Assembly: GCA_027946365.1 (NCBI GenBank)
Contig: JAPEUQ010000016.1
Coordinates: forward strand, 930,001 to 994,000
DNA from: Kalmusia sp. IMI 367209
Taxonomy: Eukaryota > Ascomycota > Dothideomycetes > Pleosporales > Didymosphaeriaceae
DNA: 64,000 nt
Direction of reading: 5' to 3'
Part shown: positions 34,495 through 46,035 of the stretch, piece by piece
Layout of the letters: each line of letters opens with the position of its first letter
How positions within the stretch are numbered: the first letter of the stretch is position 1
Translations under genes and position numbers: made by a program
Notes under the pieces: generated by a model
What the model was told of the DNA's origin: nothing
Databases searched by the model: none
The model's input: only the letters and a program-made list of their open reading frames with translations

Positions 34495-36471
34495 ATGAAA
34501 GAAGGCGAGGCGCATGGGCAGACGAGTCGGACGTCGGGACATACGAGCGAGCCTGCTTTACAGGTGATCTGCTTGGTAGGTTTTCATTTTTCCTCCAATC
34601 TGCGGGCTCGTGTTGGGCGATATTGTTCGATGACGAAAGGTCGCATAATCTCAATCTGCCTCCATCCAGAGAGCAGATTGAATTACACGTATCATTGCTG
34701 ACTCCATCAGGGCTCCGGTGGCGGTCCAAGCGAAGATAATGTCACGGGTTTTCTTGTCCGTTCGACGGCTGCAAAATGGGCGAAGAACTCCGTCCTGGCG
34801 GTTGATGCAGGGTCCCATCTTGCAGCCATCACCCGCATACTCGCGGACGACTTCCCACTAGCGTCAGAACCTACATCGAAACCGCCGCCAAGGCCGCGGA
34901 ACGGGCCTGGCAACGGTCGCGAAATAGATTCCCCATCCCCGGGAACCGCCCCTGTCTCAGTCTCGGACGAGGAGTCCGGTCTTGATTCGCCCGCTTCGGA
35001 GCTCGAGGCACCACCGACCTTTACGACGCTGGAGAGAGGCCCTTTTGCTGGCTTGCCGTTTCCAAACGAATCCGCGAGGGCAAATGCGCTGCATGTGGTT
35101 CGGGAGCACGTCTCGACATATCTCATCACACATCCCCACTTGGATCACGTGTCTGGCTTCGTGATAAATACGGCCGCTTTTCACAACACATCCCGTCCGA
35201 AGCGATTAGCTGCGCTACCGTTCACTGTAAACGCGATCAAAACCCACATCTTCAATAATATCGTATGGCCGAATCTCACAGACGAAGACGGCGGTGTCGG
35301 CCTAGTCACCTTCCAACGGCTTCAAGAAGGCGGTAACATTGCACTTGGAGAAGGCAGTGGAAGAGGCTACATAGAAGTATGTGACGGTCTTGGCGTACGA
35401 GGTTTCAAAGTCAGTCACGGTCACTGCATGCGAGGACCCGGCCACATCCACCGTGGCTCTAACGTCAACGCCCCCGAAACACCTGGGATCGGTATCCACC
35501 GCGCATCGACGCACCACGGTTCCTCGCAGCATCCCGATCCCGCAGCAGACGGCCGAGAGGCCCGCTCGCTCAGCTTCTCACTACCCACACAGAGTGCCCC
35601 CGGCACTCCCCTGTTCACTGGCAACACCGCCACAGACTCGGGACGAAGTGGTGCAGTTGCCGGTGGGAATCATGCTGACCAGTGCGTCATCGATTCCACG
35701 GCGTACTTCATCCGTACCGAATACACGCCGACTACACCCACAAAAGAAGTCCTCATGTTCGGCGACGTGGAGCCAGACTCCATATCTTTGTCCCCACGTA
35801 CAGCGCATGTGTGGGCCGAAGCCGCGCCCAAAATTGCAGCGGGCATCTTGTCAGGCATATTCATCGAGTGCAGCTACACGAACGTGCAAGGCGACCCCGT
35901 GCTATACGGCCACCTCGCGCCCCGCCACCTCCTCGCCGAGCTCCAAAACCTAGCTGACATGGTCAGGGAGGCACGCAGAGAGCACGAAAAGGAGAAGGAA
36001 GAAGCGCGTAAAGGCCGCAAGCGGAAACGCGCATCGAATGGCCTCAACGCAGGCCTATCCACAACTCCGCTCGACACCCCGCCCATCCAGGACGCAGCGC
36101 GCAAGTCTTCGCGCACGCGTTCCTACAACCCCATCACTGCCGACGACGAAATCATGACGGACTACGCGCCCTCACCGCGCGGCGCGACCGGCACGCATAC
36201 GCCTGCACACCCATCGCATCCATCGGCTCCCGCGGCGCTCAACACGTCGAGCGTGCATAGCAAGGCGGTGCTAGCGGCGGCGTTTGAGGCCCCACTGAAG
36301 GGACTGAAGGTCGTCGTAATGCATGTCAAGGATACGATGAGCGATGGGCCGAGCGTGGGGGAAGGCATATTGCAGGAGTTGAGGGAGGGAGAGAGGGCGG
36401 CGGCGGAGAAGGGGAAGGGGCTAGGTTGTGTTTTTGAGGTCGCGAAGAGTGGGGACAGTTATTGGTTTTAG
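34495..36471 (+). CDS. PDE1: class II (low-affinity) 3',5'-cyclic-nucleotide phosphodiesterase
   Basis: Exons 34495..34575 and 34711..36471; 613 aa. The domain starts LQVICLGSGGGPSEDNVTGF, a junction created by the 135-nt intron. The class II metal motif THPHLDHVSGF places His168, His170, Asp172 and His173. Later conserved blocks are VSHGH, FGDVEPD and FIECSY. It hydrolyses cAMP to AMP and so damps protein kinase A signalling. Compared with yeast Pde1 (about 370 aa) it has several low-complexity insertions: Ser/Pro/Glu-rich at 75-125, Gly/His-rich at 255-310 and a Lys/Arg/Ser-rich one at 440-530, which is common in filamentous fungi. The PDE1 symbol is by homology. Confidence 0.94.
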
Positions 36472-39400
36472 GGATGTATCTATCCTTTTCTCTTCTGTCT
36501 CGTATGAGGATGAGGAAGGGTAAGGGGTTCTCGGGTGTGCTATTGGCGTTGGCGGGAATTTGCTTTGTTATGATGAGGTGGCCGGGTTGGAATATGGCTT
36601 AGGCTTATTTTTGGCTGCTGGTTGGTGCCATGGGGTCTACTATAAAGTCCCGAGCGATGGTGTATTGGTGATGCATAGTAGTTGTGCTGGTGGACCCCGG
36701 TACAAAGCTTTCTTTGGATGACTCAGTTGCCGTGTTGTTTCCGTTTCCTGATTTGTCATGGTGACTTGGATCGCATTCGTGCGTGGCGAAGACGTGCGCT
36801 GTGTGGCTGATTCGCAATGATTTCTGTAACGGTATTGTTGATTTAAACTTCGTACACATTTCAACATACCAGCAGGGGGAGAGGTCTGCTGTTTTTGCTT
36901 GCTTGTCTTGTCGAGTAGATACAGGTCCCTAGGTATGCCTTTGCGTATTTCAACTCTATCTGTGACAGTTGATACCATCTTCCTAGTCTAATTGACGAGG
37001 ATTTCGCGATGTTCTTTTCTTTTCCTCTCAAGAAAAGAAAATGACTGCATTGAAGGAGCAGAGAGGGGTGTAGTCATCCTGAAAGGTAGCAGATGACCAG
37101 AGTGCTTTTGTACATGCCTGCAGTACTTTTAGCATGCTTTTCCGCCATCTTAACCTGAATGTGAGAGTTTTAGTCTAGACAACCCTAGGCCAAGACACTT
37201 TTGCTGTTGCTTCTTAGGTGTCCAGAAAAGTCAGTGTGTATATATGTAGAGCTGGGGAAATTGGCCATTGGCCTCAACCTGGCGGTAGAGACCAACACCT
37301 CGTTCGTGCATCATTTGAGGAAGAAACTTATGAAAGAAAATTGGATTAGGCAGTCATTCCTACCAACTGTCCATTTACCGATAAATTGTCGATCGATTTA
37401 CATCAAAAAGCAACTTTAACCTCGAGAATACCAACAATACATAGAGTTGAGGTCCCCTGGTATATTGGTAAGCGTAATGTAAGAAGAGGGCGACGAATAA
37501 GAAAAAAAGGTGATTGTGTCCAACGGCTTCAATAGCCTACGATCGCTGTCTGTGTGTGCTAGACTGACCTTTATGTTTCTGTATTCTCGAACTTCCATCA
37601 AGTTACGAGATCTTCAGCATCAACTGGAATTGCTTTATTTAATTAGAAAAGTGTTTTCCTCACGATCTATCTTTTCCCCTGATAGCTTGAAATAATGAAG
37701 ATAGTCTTGATCTCTTGATTAAAGACTTACCATTAGTTGGACACTATGAGAGCAAGCAATAACAACATATTCCTTCACGGGTTTTGCTAGGCGCTTGGGG
37801 AGGGCGTCAGTCATGGGCGGTCATCTTAAGCATAAATTGAATTAGGTACACTGATCCTACTAGTTAATGTTCAACATGAAAATTGCAAGTCTATAAGTTA
37901 CTTGAAGAGTTGGAGAAGTAGGGTATGCAAGTTATGCTACAAATCTACGTCCTAAATCACAGCTCCAGACCTGTTTTGCTCCACCCAGATAGCTTTAATC
38001 AAAGATTGGCCTGGAGCAAAACCGTTGCCTCCAATCCGTCTAACGTTTACAGAGCATCGACAGCAGTAATGAACTGTGTCGAGCGACCGGTTAACTTGGC
38101 ATACTACTAGAGACAGAACGTTACATTGAGACAAGTTGAGTCTGATGTGCCTCCAGGGACGCACTTGCCGTATACGTATATACAAATCAAGATCAAGCCA
38201 TCGAGATGTGGCGGTGATGGCCCAACGACTCGTCCCACGAAGTACCGAAATCCCCGGCATCGGTCCGAATGGAGTCAAAGTTGACGAGCGATGTTAGCTC
38301 AGACCAGTCAACTCAGGTCCTTGCTACTAGCCCAAAGATGGCAGTCTCAACTATCCACCCAGATACCCCAGCCCTCAGCCGCATCTGCGATGTTGCATAA
38401 GCGTACAACGGCTACTCCGACAATGCCTGTCATAGCACACGTACCTCAGGCTCAGCCCCATTACGAATTTAGTTTTATCTGAGGAGATTTAAGCGACATA
38501 GTGAGAGTGAACTCAGCTCTTGGCTGCGCATGAGGAAATGCGCGAACGTTGCGTATAGCTGAGGAGACAGGAAAGGGATTATTGTCGAACAGTCAAAGCA
38601 TCGACTCTGTTTCTTGCCAAGGGTTCGCAATATCGATGCGATTGTAACTCTACAGGTGTATAGAGAAACAGTATAGTGGGAAATGATAAACACTGCACAT
38701 GAACGAAAATCACACGTGGTCTACCCATTCACACCGCTTAAGTTTCCATGGCTGAATCCCTGTGTTCAAGATGCACACCCCATACACAATTGCGGATGTA
38801 AACGCATTACGCACACTTATGTGCGGCGTTTCCGACATGAAAAACTAAAAAGATCGACGCCAGGTTTCCTAAAAGTCTATCAAGCACCGCCACTTCGAAT
38901 ACCAAGGGCTCCTTCATGATGCCCGCCCAAACACAAAGCCTTAGAAGTGTATTACTTAAAATGCACCACGCGAAAGGTTCTACTGCTCATTATCTTCTTA
39001 GGAGGAGACCTTTAGGACATGATACTCGTACGTACTAGGTAGGGGCGAGACAAGGAGGCCTTATTCGAACAGTCTACTCGAGTACGCTAGATGACCAGGC
39101 TTAGCTAGAGACATAGGAGCTATAGGGGGATTTATCTTTAAGTGGAAGGTGAGTGTGCGCCGTAGTATCGGGAGGAGCTAGTGTATGTTGGGAAGGATGT
39201 GGCGGTTCGTTTCCGACAGCTGCGAGGAACTTCTGTATTGAAGTAATGCAACCCGCATTGAAAGTCAGGCGTAGTATTAGAATTGGTCTTTTAGGCATTT
39301 GCGATGCGTTTTAGTTCTCTGTGCTTCCACTTACAGCCTGTCCACTCACGTATCTAGTATCCTCCCTATCATGGAAAGCTGTGCTTACGAATAATTGAGC

Positions 39401-40006
39401 CATCGCCAAGATACTAACTAGCCGTTCATTAGCTTCGCCCCATCGTGGATAGCGAATGACAGCACACGCTGAAGCTTTTGTTTGAGATGTCCGACAGGGG
39501 TCACCGGCTTGGTCGGAGTTGACGTGTATACAGAGTTCGTATTGAGCTGAACTCTTTTGAACTCGTACGATGATTCACTGAAGCTCTCTGGATCTTCTGT
39601 GGGGAACTCCCAGTTTCTGGTTTCTACTTATCATGAGCCAGCTTGACCCAGGAGCGTCTCTAAGTATCGGAGTATCTAAGAAAAGTCTAGCACTAGAAAA
39701 GTTTGTCACATGCGACCTGGTGGCACATTCCATGAATTGTTACTACGTGGGGCTCTTGACTACTGTCGACACCATTATACCTATCCATAGCTCATGTTCT
39801 TTCTCCACACCTGCAGACGAGTCAATTGATTTCATTGTACTCAATATTCAACCCCACTATCCACAGCCTCGCATTGTCTGCTTTCTTGGTCTTTCTGCAT
39901 AGATCTCTCAGCGCTGATTCGACCGCACACAATCGCTCCACCAAAAACGCTCTACCGACACCACTGCTTCGGCTGCGCTCTCTCCTAGGAGTTATCCATT
40001 AGCACG
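36472..40006. other. 3.5-kb region without a supported gene
   Basis: AT-richer than the neighbours, with frequent stops. Short frames lack relatives I know. A hairpin-forming homopurine/homopyrimidine inverted repeat lies at 37015-37041. The last hundred bases or so form the leader of the RING gene. Confidence 0.55.
37015..37041. repeat. perfect 10-bp inverted repeat, 7-base loop
   Basis: TTTTCTTTTC and GAAAAGAAAA are separated by CTCTCAA. It could form a hairpin in RNA or be chance simple sequence. It lies about 540 bases beyond the phosphodiesterase stop. Confidence 0.6.
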
Positions 40007-40723
40007 ATGTCTAACTCGCTTCCTACCAAAGAGTCCTTCCTTGAGTCCGGCCTCAAGCCCGGCGAATGCGAGATATGCAATGAACCTTTCAGTACCAAGA
40101 ACGACCACGAATGCGTTGAACTCACTCGATGTGGACACTACTTTGGGGATTCTTGTATCATGACCTGGCTCAGACACTCGAACACCTGTCCTCGCTGCCG
40201 CTCCGAACTATTCCAGCAGCCACCACCCAACCAACCAGCCCAATCGCATACGGAATTTTTCCCTATGCAATTGCGAATAGGAGATGCGCCATCGCATGTT
40301 AGTAACACTATAAGTGCTATGATCCTCCAGCAGCTTTTGGAACGAGTTGAATCTAGTACGCGTGCGCGTATCAACCGGCGCAATAATCGACAAGGCAATC
40401 AAGAAGGTGATTCTACCGCGAGCATCGACGATGGTTCCCCGTTCATCGAGTCGCCAACACTGGGAAGCTCATATCATACCGAAACTGTTGCTACTTCTTG
40501 CAGAAGTATTGAAGATATAGAGCGCGACGTTGAAAGGCTTTTTGAAGAAGTGGGAAGACTACGTGCCCAATCGCCAATTTTGGAGCATTCAAATCGATTT
40601 GAATATGTGCCTTTTGATATGAGCAACAGTCTGTCGGCTTTGGACATGGCGAGTGACATCGAAAGCTCGTACGTAGAGGAGAGGGGGATCTCAGTTAGCC
40701 GGAATTCCGATTCCGCCCTCTGA
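40007..40723 (+). CDS. RING-finger protein, 238 aa
   Basis: Intronless. Cys21-x2-Cys24, Cys42-Gly-His44, Cys50 and Cys61-x2-Cys64 outline a RING finger of the H2/variant type. The position three residues after His44, normally His or Cys, is Gly47 with Asp48 beside it, so one zinc ligand is atypical. A Pro/Gln linker, Ser-rich region and a helical coiled segment (EDIERDVERLFEEVGRLRAQ) follow. It is a probable E3 ubiquitin ligase with unknown target. No membrane segment is visible. Confidence 0.85.
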   Translation: MSNSLPTKESFLESGLKPGECEICNEPFSTKNDHECVELTRCGHYFGDSCIMTWLRHSNTCPRCRSELFQQPPPNQPAQSHTEFFPMQLRIGDAPSHVSNTISAMILQQLLERVESSTRARINRRNNRQGNQEGDSTASIDDGSPFIESPTLGSSYHTETVATSCRSIEDIERDVERLFEEVGRLRAQSPILEHSNRFEYVPFDMSNSLSALDMASDIESSYVEERGISVSRNSDSAL

Positions 40724-41321
40724 ATTTATTTAACCAAGTTGAACATTTGCGCCCTTTGGGTAAGCGCGTAAGATGTATGCTGAAGCTAGTGCTTGGATGC
40801 TCTCAAGATTTGTGGACAGTCAAGAGCTTGGGTTTCTGCGATGCGGATGCGTGAAAACGAGAGATAGGTCTACTATGTGCATCGGTTCCATGATATTCTA
40901 GATGGTTTTAATTTTGCAACCCTCTTCTCTACTGAGTTTCAACTACTGTTCTATTAGAAACGCTCAGAGAGTGATGACCATTTCGTACAATAAATGTTAT
41001 ACAAATGTGCCACGTGACAACGTGACAATCGTAATTCTTCAATAAAAGCTATGCAGCTACAGTGGCTAATATTATTACGGCCGACCATCACTTGGATCAT
41101 ATCCTCGTATTGTTTGCAACCGTGTCATCCACATGCTTCTGCTTATGCCTCTAGAACAAGGCTGAAACGACCGCCTTAGCGTTTACGTTACGTCTTCCCC
41201 AGCTCTTCGCATTGACGCTTGCGCGTGTGCATTAAGTCAACATCACTACATCTATTCTGGCTACATCGCATCTTCGTCAGTCTGGCGAGGATCGCTAAGT
41301 CAGGCTCACGAAGCAGGCAGT
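40724..41321. other. intergenic, no gene seen
   Basis: Contains CACGTGACAACGTGAC at about 41011 and otherwise no feature I can support. Confidence 0.5.
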
Positions 41322-42492
41322 ATGGAAGAGAATGATTGCAGCGATCATCTGACGCTAAAGAGAACACTCGAGCAACTACCCATCGAACTGCTGCACAGCA
41401 TTGGCTCCTACCTCGGCACCCATGATGTCGCAAGTTTTAGAATCACCTGTAGAAGCTTTGCAGAGCTCCGAAAAGAACATCTTGTTCAAGAGCTGTGATT
41501 CTTTCTATATCCTCGAAGCGTCGCGAAATCTGTTGAGATTTCCAAGGAGCCAAATTGGGCGAAGCATGTCAAACATGTGGTTTTTGAGCTTGTAGATCTA
41601 ATTGGATATGATGAGCTACTATATAGAAAAGACCACGACTACCGTTAAAAATGCGAAGAGACTCAAGTCGAGATGGTAGGTGAGCGTGACGCGCCAGAAC
41701 AACTCAACGACATTTAACAGGCGCTGTTGCAATTCTGTGCCTTGGAGGTTCTAGAATGCCAAAAAGGTTTCAAGGAACCACGGCATGAATATCCGTACGG
41801 ATCTGTGCGTCAGAACGAAACTCCAAGGGGATTGGCCTGGAAAGATAGAGCGATCCATTTTGGTGTACTCAAATATCGAAATGCTAGAAACACTAGCATC
41901 ATGTCCTGGCATTTCATATGGTTAAAGCCGCTCTAGCAGATCCTACATTTTCAAGACTCCGTCCATTCCGGTGGGACTGTTCAGATCTGACAACCTAAGC
42001 TCTATAACACTGGGCTGTTTAGGAAAGGACCCGGATCGGTTCCACAGATTCCAGGATCTTGAGGGGAGCCCGAAGTTATGGCCGCATTGCCCAGCTCTCA
42101 GAGAAATGCACCTGTCAAGATTGGTGATGTATATGCCTGATAATCTTGAGTGGATTCTTCAGTAGAGCATCCACCTTACCATGAAGAACAGTGTATTCGG
42201 AGAGAAAGCCATGGCAGCATTCCGAAATGGACATGCACTCAAAGGGATGAAAATATCAGATCTCTTTATCGTAGATAGAAGAACCGATCGATATGGAGTA
42301 TCGAGTAGGAAGAGTAGTGTTTGGATAATTGGTGATCAATACGATATTCCATTGTTCGAGAAGCAGTTTGAGGGTATGCTGGAACTTCTACAAAAGGGAG
42401 TGGATAAGATCTATGTTTATCCATGCGTTATAGAAAGTTGTCTTCTGGAGGGGGAGGATCTAACCACGGTACCTACGAGATCTGTGGCATAA
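41322..42492 (+). pseudogene. decayed F-box gene
   Basis: Starts with an intact F-box: LEQLPIELLHSIGSYLGTHDV, then FRITCRSFAELRKEHLVQEL. The frame hits TGA at 41496-41498 but carries straight on with recognisable F-box-family sequence (FFLYPRSVAKSVEISKEPNW, AKHVKHVVFEL). A second stop TAA is at 41646-41648. A plausible intron lies at about 41673-41720, then a segment to about 41936, then further segments shifted in frame, with an in-frame TAG before the final piece 42181..42492. Each stop is one C-to-T change away from an Arg or Gln codon. Two frame changes lie between about 41900 and 42000. Not functional as written. Confidence 0.8.
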
Positions 42493-43172
42493 AACCCCAA
42501 GTCGTTCAAGTCTTCGGGAGACTTTTCCTCGGTGCTTGCGACCATCCTTTTCACGATGGATTTCTGATTTTGTTTTCTTGGAAACGTTCATCATGATAGA
42601 TTGTAAGGCATACGCAGTCGTATTGGAAGGACTGACCAGAGGGCGCGGTACACTTAGTCTGATGACAAGATCATTATACAATCGTAGTCTTTCATAGGTG
42701 CGCGGAAGAAATTGAAGGACATTCAAGCTTTTGAAAGGAACATTACTATCACGCAGCATTCGTGCTTATCGAATAGAGCAAGGTGTTGATATTGTGAGAT
42801 CTTCGAGATGATACTATGGACGTTGAGCTTTTCCCCAACAGGCCACGAGACACGGCTGGTGGTGTTGACGAACGGCCTTCGGCTAAGCGATGAGCGGGCC
42901 CACTACGTCATCAGTCCCGGAGTGGAGGCCTTTTGAACCCCACCACCCCTCTCTGTACCAGCAGGATTCAGCTCTTGTGATGCCACACCAGCCGTGCCCG
43001 CATATAACACGCCCATTATGCAAGCATCTGCCCCGACGACGCTATCACCCCTTCCGCTCCGTCTGTCACCGCGCACGCGCTTCCTTCTTCACCTACAACA
43101 CCATTCATCGCATGCTCACTGACCACTGTTGACGCGCGGAAACACTGCCTTTGAACGTGCGACCAGGCTGCC
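42493..43172. other. intergenic, no gene seen
   Basis: The end of the decayed F-box locus and the leader of the fusion gene. The 99-codon minus-strand frame at 42460-42759 and the 80-codon plus-strand frame at 42890-43132 show no relatives I know. Confidence 0.5.
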
Positions 43173-44548
43173 ATGGCTCTTCAATACCTCGCCAACAGTA
43201 ACGGCTGGCTGTCCTTTAACCACAGCACCCCCACGCTTTACGTGACGGCCGAGGATGAGGACTTCGACGTTGAAACCTTGCGCGCATGGCGCGACGAAGG
43301 ATTCAATGTCAAATACGTTCCCATGGGTAAAGGCGGAAAGACGTACGTCAATACACTCCATCATTTGGGTGACAATATGAGTATCGGTGAGCGTTATGCG
43401 ATCGTAGGTACATGGCCCTTTCTTCTCACCAGATCCTGCGCAGACGGTGTCACATGCGCGCAACCTTACTCATTAACATCACACTTCGAGATGCCGGCTA
43501 ACGAATTACGGTGTAGCATTCGGCGACGCAGCTGCTGTTTGCCTCGAAGTATATTCCGAGCCTAGCACGGCGACTTCGAAACTGTGCTCGTTGATCGCTT
43601 ACTACCCATCCTCCATACCTGATCCGAGACAGCGCTTCTCAGCATCATTTCGGGTGCTCGTCCACCTCGCGCAGGGCACTGGAGAGGGAGAGTCTACAGT
43701 CGGAGTGACGCGGAGACCCGAAGTGTTGGGCATACAGGGAAAGCGGAGGACGGTTCAGAAGCGAATCACGCCAGGCATAGGAACGGGTGGGCTGCAAAGC
43801 CGGATCGAATACCCAGTGTTCACCTACGAGGGTGTAGATGCGGGGTTTGCTGAGCATGACTTGGACGAGTATGATGCTGTGGCCGATGCGCTAGCCTGGA
43901 GCCGAAGCCTCAGCATGGTGCGACGAGGCTTTGGCGCTGAGGTCGATCTTGAACGTGTTTGGGAGGAAAATGTGGAACGTTCGTCTTCGCTTCTCTTCGA
44001 ACTAGAATTCTTGCTAACAGCTACTAGAGAAATTCCACAAAAGAAACACAAAGAAGATCATGGAGTCATATACAACAGAACCCACACCCTTCGTAAACTA
44101 TACCCCCACCTTGACTGGAGGTCTCGGCCATGAGGAAATCACCCGCTTCTATAAGGAATACTTTATGGCCGAAAAACTACCAATTTTCCACCTGCGGCTC
44201 ATCTCCCGCACCATCGGCGTAGACCGCATTGTTGACGAGCTCTACATCCAGTTCAAGCACACTATAGACATGCCATGGGTACTACCTGGCGTGAAGCCCA
44301 CAGGTAAGAAAGTTGAGATAGTAGTTGTCAGTGTTGTCGGCATGCGTGGCGGTAAGGTCTGGAGCGAGAGAATCTACTGGGACCAGGCGAGTGTATTGTT
44401 CCAAGTCGGTTTACTAGACCCGGACGAAGTCCCGGAGGAGTTTAAGAAGGAAGGGCTAGAGATGTTACCTGTTGCGGGTAGTGAAGCTGCGAGGAAGATA
44501 ATGGATTTTGAGAGCGAGGATACTAATGATATGCTAGATGATTGGTGA
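43173..44548 (+). CDS. dienelactone-hydrolase-like / SnoaL-like fusion protein, 405 aa
   Basis: Exons 43173..43407, 43517..43978 and 44028..44548. Residues 1 to about 230 follow the dienelactone hydrolase fold (LYVTAEDEDFDVETLRAWRD, the IVAFGDAAAV turn, FTYEGVDAGFAEHDLDEYDA). At the turn where the family has G-x-C-x-G-G the cysteine is absent, and the catalytic His of the usual HGF motif is replaced (DAGF). Residues from about 250 on form a SnoaL-like cone domain (EEITRFYKEYFM, DELYIQFKHTIDMPWVLPGV, ERIYWDQASVLFQVGLLDP). Introns of 109 and 49 nt keep frame. Likely a binding or non-hydrolytic enzyme, or an active C-terminal domain with a structural N-terminal one. The exact chemistry is unknown. 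Confidence 0.85.
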
Positions 44549-44898
44549 TTGGTTATTTTGCTTGGGTAGATGGATGTGGTCGTTGGTCTACGATTATACG
44601 ATACCTTGTTTCTGTACGAATCTATGAATTTTTGATGTCCAATCACTATAACCTCCTGTATTATAAAACTAGCGAGGCTCGTATGTGGTTATTGTTATCA
44701 CAACTATCGGCATTGTTTCTGCACAAGACAGTGAAGTAACAGCGGTTCTATGTACACTAAAAGGCGACGCAACGTTCTCTAGACATATTTAAGACCGTAT
44801 AGTGCCCTCTCCCAAACGACAGGCACTGACAACTCAACCGCAACTCACGTACCCAACCCTTCCAATCTCAGTCAGGCACGAATACAAGCACAGCCGCA
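44549..44898. other. intergenic, no gene seen
   Basis: 350 bases. The second half (C/A-rich, GACAACTCAACCGCAACTCA) looks like the leader of the next RING gene. Confidence 0.5.
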
Positions 44899-46035
44899 AT
44901 GCCTCCACCGCTTCCGTGGGACGCGGCTACCTTCCTCGGCGGTCTCACAAAGATACAGTGCGATGTATGTTACGGGCCCTTTAACGAACATTTGCACGTT
45001 CCGGTTTCTCTCTCGTGTCGACATGTCTTCTGCGAAGCCTGCATCAAGGAGCGGGTGGAGGGTTCTACTCCGAATGACAATCGTTGCCCAACCTGCCGTG
45101 CCATTCTCTATGATGATGGACGGGAAAGCCCTCTCGAATTTCAGCAGGAGATTAAGATTGCTACGCCAGAATGGCGATCCGATCCTTGGCTGCCGATACT
45201 GGCTTCTGCTCCCTCGGCGTCAGGTGAGTCGTTGTTGCAGGCGGCATTACGAGACCCTGAAATTATCGAGGAGGCAGATGATTTATGGAAATGGTTAGAT
45301 TCATCTCCATCATACCATAAAGCCATATTCATTATCTGGACTATATTCGGCAACCCCTTCCAAGACAAATCTTTCCAACACTATTGGGTGAGCGAGGGAC
45401 GGCAGATAAACCAGGAGATTTCAACGATGATCTTCCAATCATTGACCAATATTTTCAGTGGACTAAGCGTGCATTCGTGCAGCGAAGAGGCAGTGTTTAA
45501 ATGTTATGCAGAACATCTGCTTTCCTTGGGCCCTTTTGCTTCCTTGGGCCCTCTTATACAAGATCAGGAGCAAGCGTATCATGCGGCGGTAATTTGGCGA
45601 TTGTTGAAGTGCGTCGAACTGATGCTCAGGGCTTCGCCTATACTCGGCTCCTTCTATACTTTTGAGATAGATCGTGAGTGCATAGGCTTAATCGTGAGTA
45701 CAATGAGCCCTTGTGATCCTGTATCGCAAGTGTTCATGTTGCCCCCTTTTGAGAGGAAACGTACACACGCGCCCCACCTCCATTTACTTTCTACTTTGCT
45801 TTCCAAGAAGTCACCACGTGCTATCAAGGCGGCATTTCCTATGTTCAACGATCATGATACAGATTCTATCTTCTCAAAGCGATGGGATGCTATATGCGAG
45901 CAGGCCCAATTCCATTATAAGCTGACTCAGAAGCGTGAAATGAATTGGTTTTGGCTTCACATTGGACCTGAAATCGAAACATTCAAGCTGCTCGAGCTTT
46001 GGAATATATCAATGGAAGAAACCTCTACCAAATAG
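44899..46035 (+). CDS. RING-HC finger protein, 378 aa
   Basis: Intronless. All eight zinc ligands are in place: Cys21, Cys24, Cys40, His42, Cys45, Cys48, Cys63 and Cys66 (CDVCYGPF, CRHVFCEACIKERV, CPTCR), a C3HC4 RING. The remaining 300 residues are helical and unrecognised, with an internal SLGPFASLGPL duplication. A likely E3 ubiquitin ligase of a lineage-specific fungal family. It is unrelated in layout to the RING gene 4 kb upstream apart from the N-terminal position of the finger. Confidence 0.88.
   Translation: MPPPLPWDAATFLGGLTKIQCDVCYGPFNEHLHVPVSLSCRHVFCEACIKERVEGSTPNDNRCPTCRAILYDDGRESPLEFQQEIKIATPEWRSDPWLPILASAPSASGESLLQAALRDPEIIEEADDLWKWLDSSPSYHKAIFIIWTIFGNPFQDKSFQHYWVSEGRQINQEISTMIFQSLTNIFSGLSVHSCSEEAVFKCYAEHLLSLGPFASLGPLIQDQEQAYHAAVIWRLLKCVELMLRASPILGSFYTFEIDRECIGLIVSTMSPCDPVSQVFMLPPFERKRTHAPHLHLLSTLLSKKSPRAIKAAFPMFNDHDTDSIFSKRWDAICEQAQFHYKLTQKREMNWFWLHIGPEIETFKLLELWNISMEETSTK

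Noticed and set aside
39633..39902. 89-codon ATG frame before the RING gene
   Set aside because: No domain or signal peptide; lies in the probable promoter/leader. It could be a short upstream ORF, but I cannot support it.
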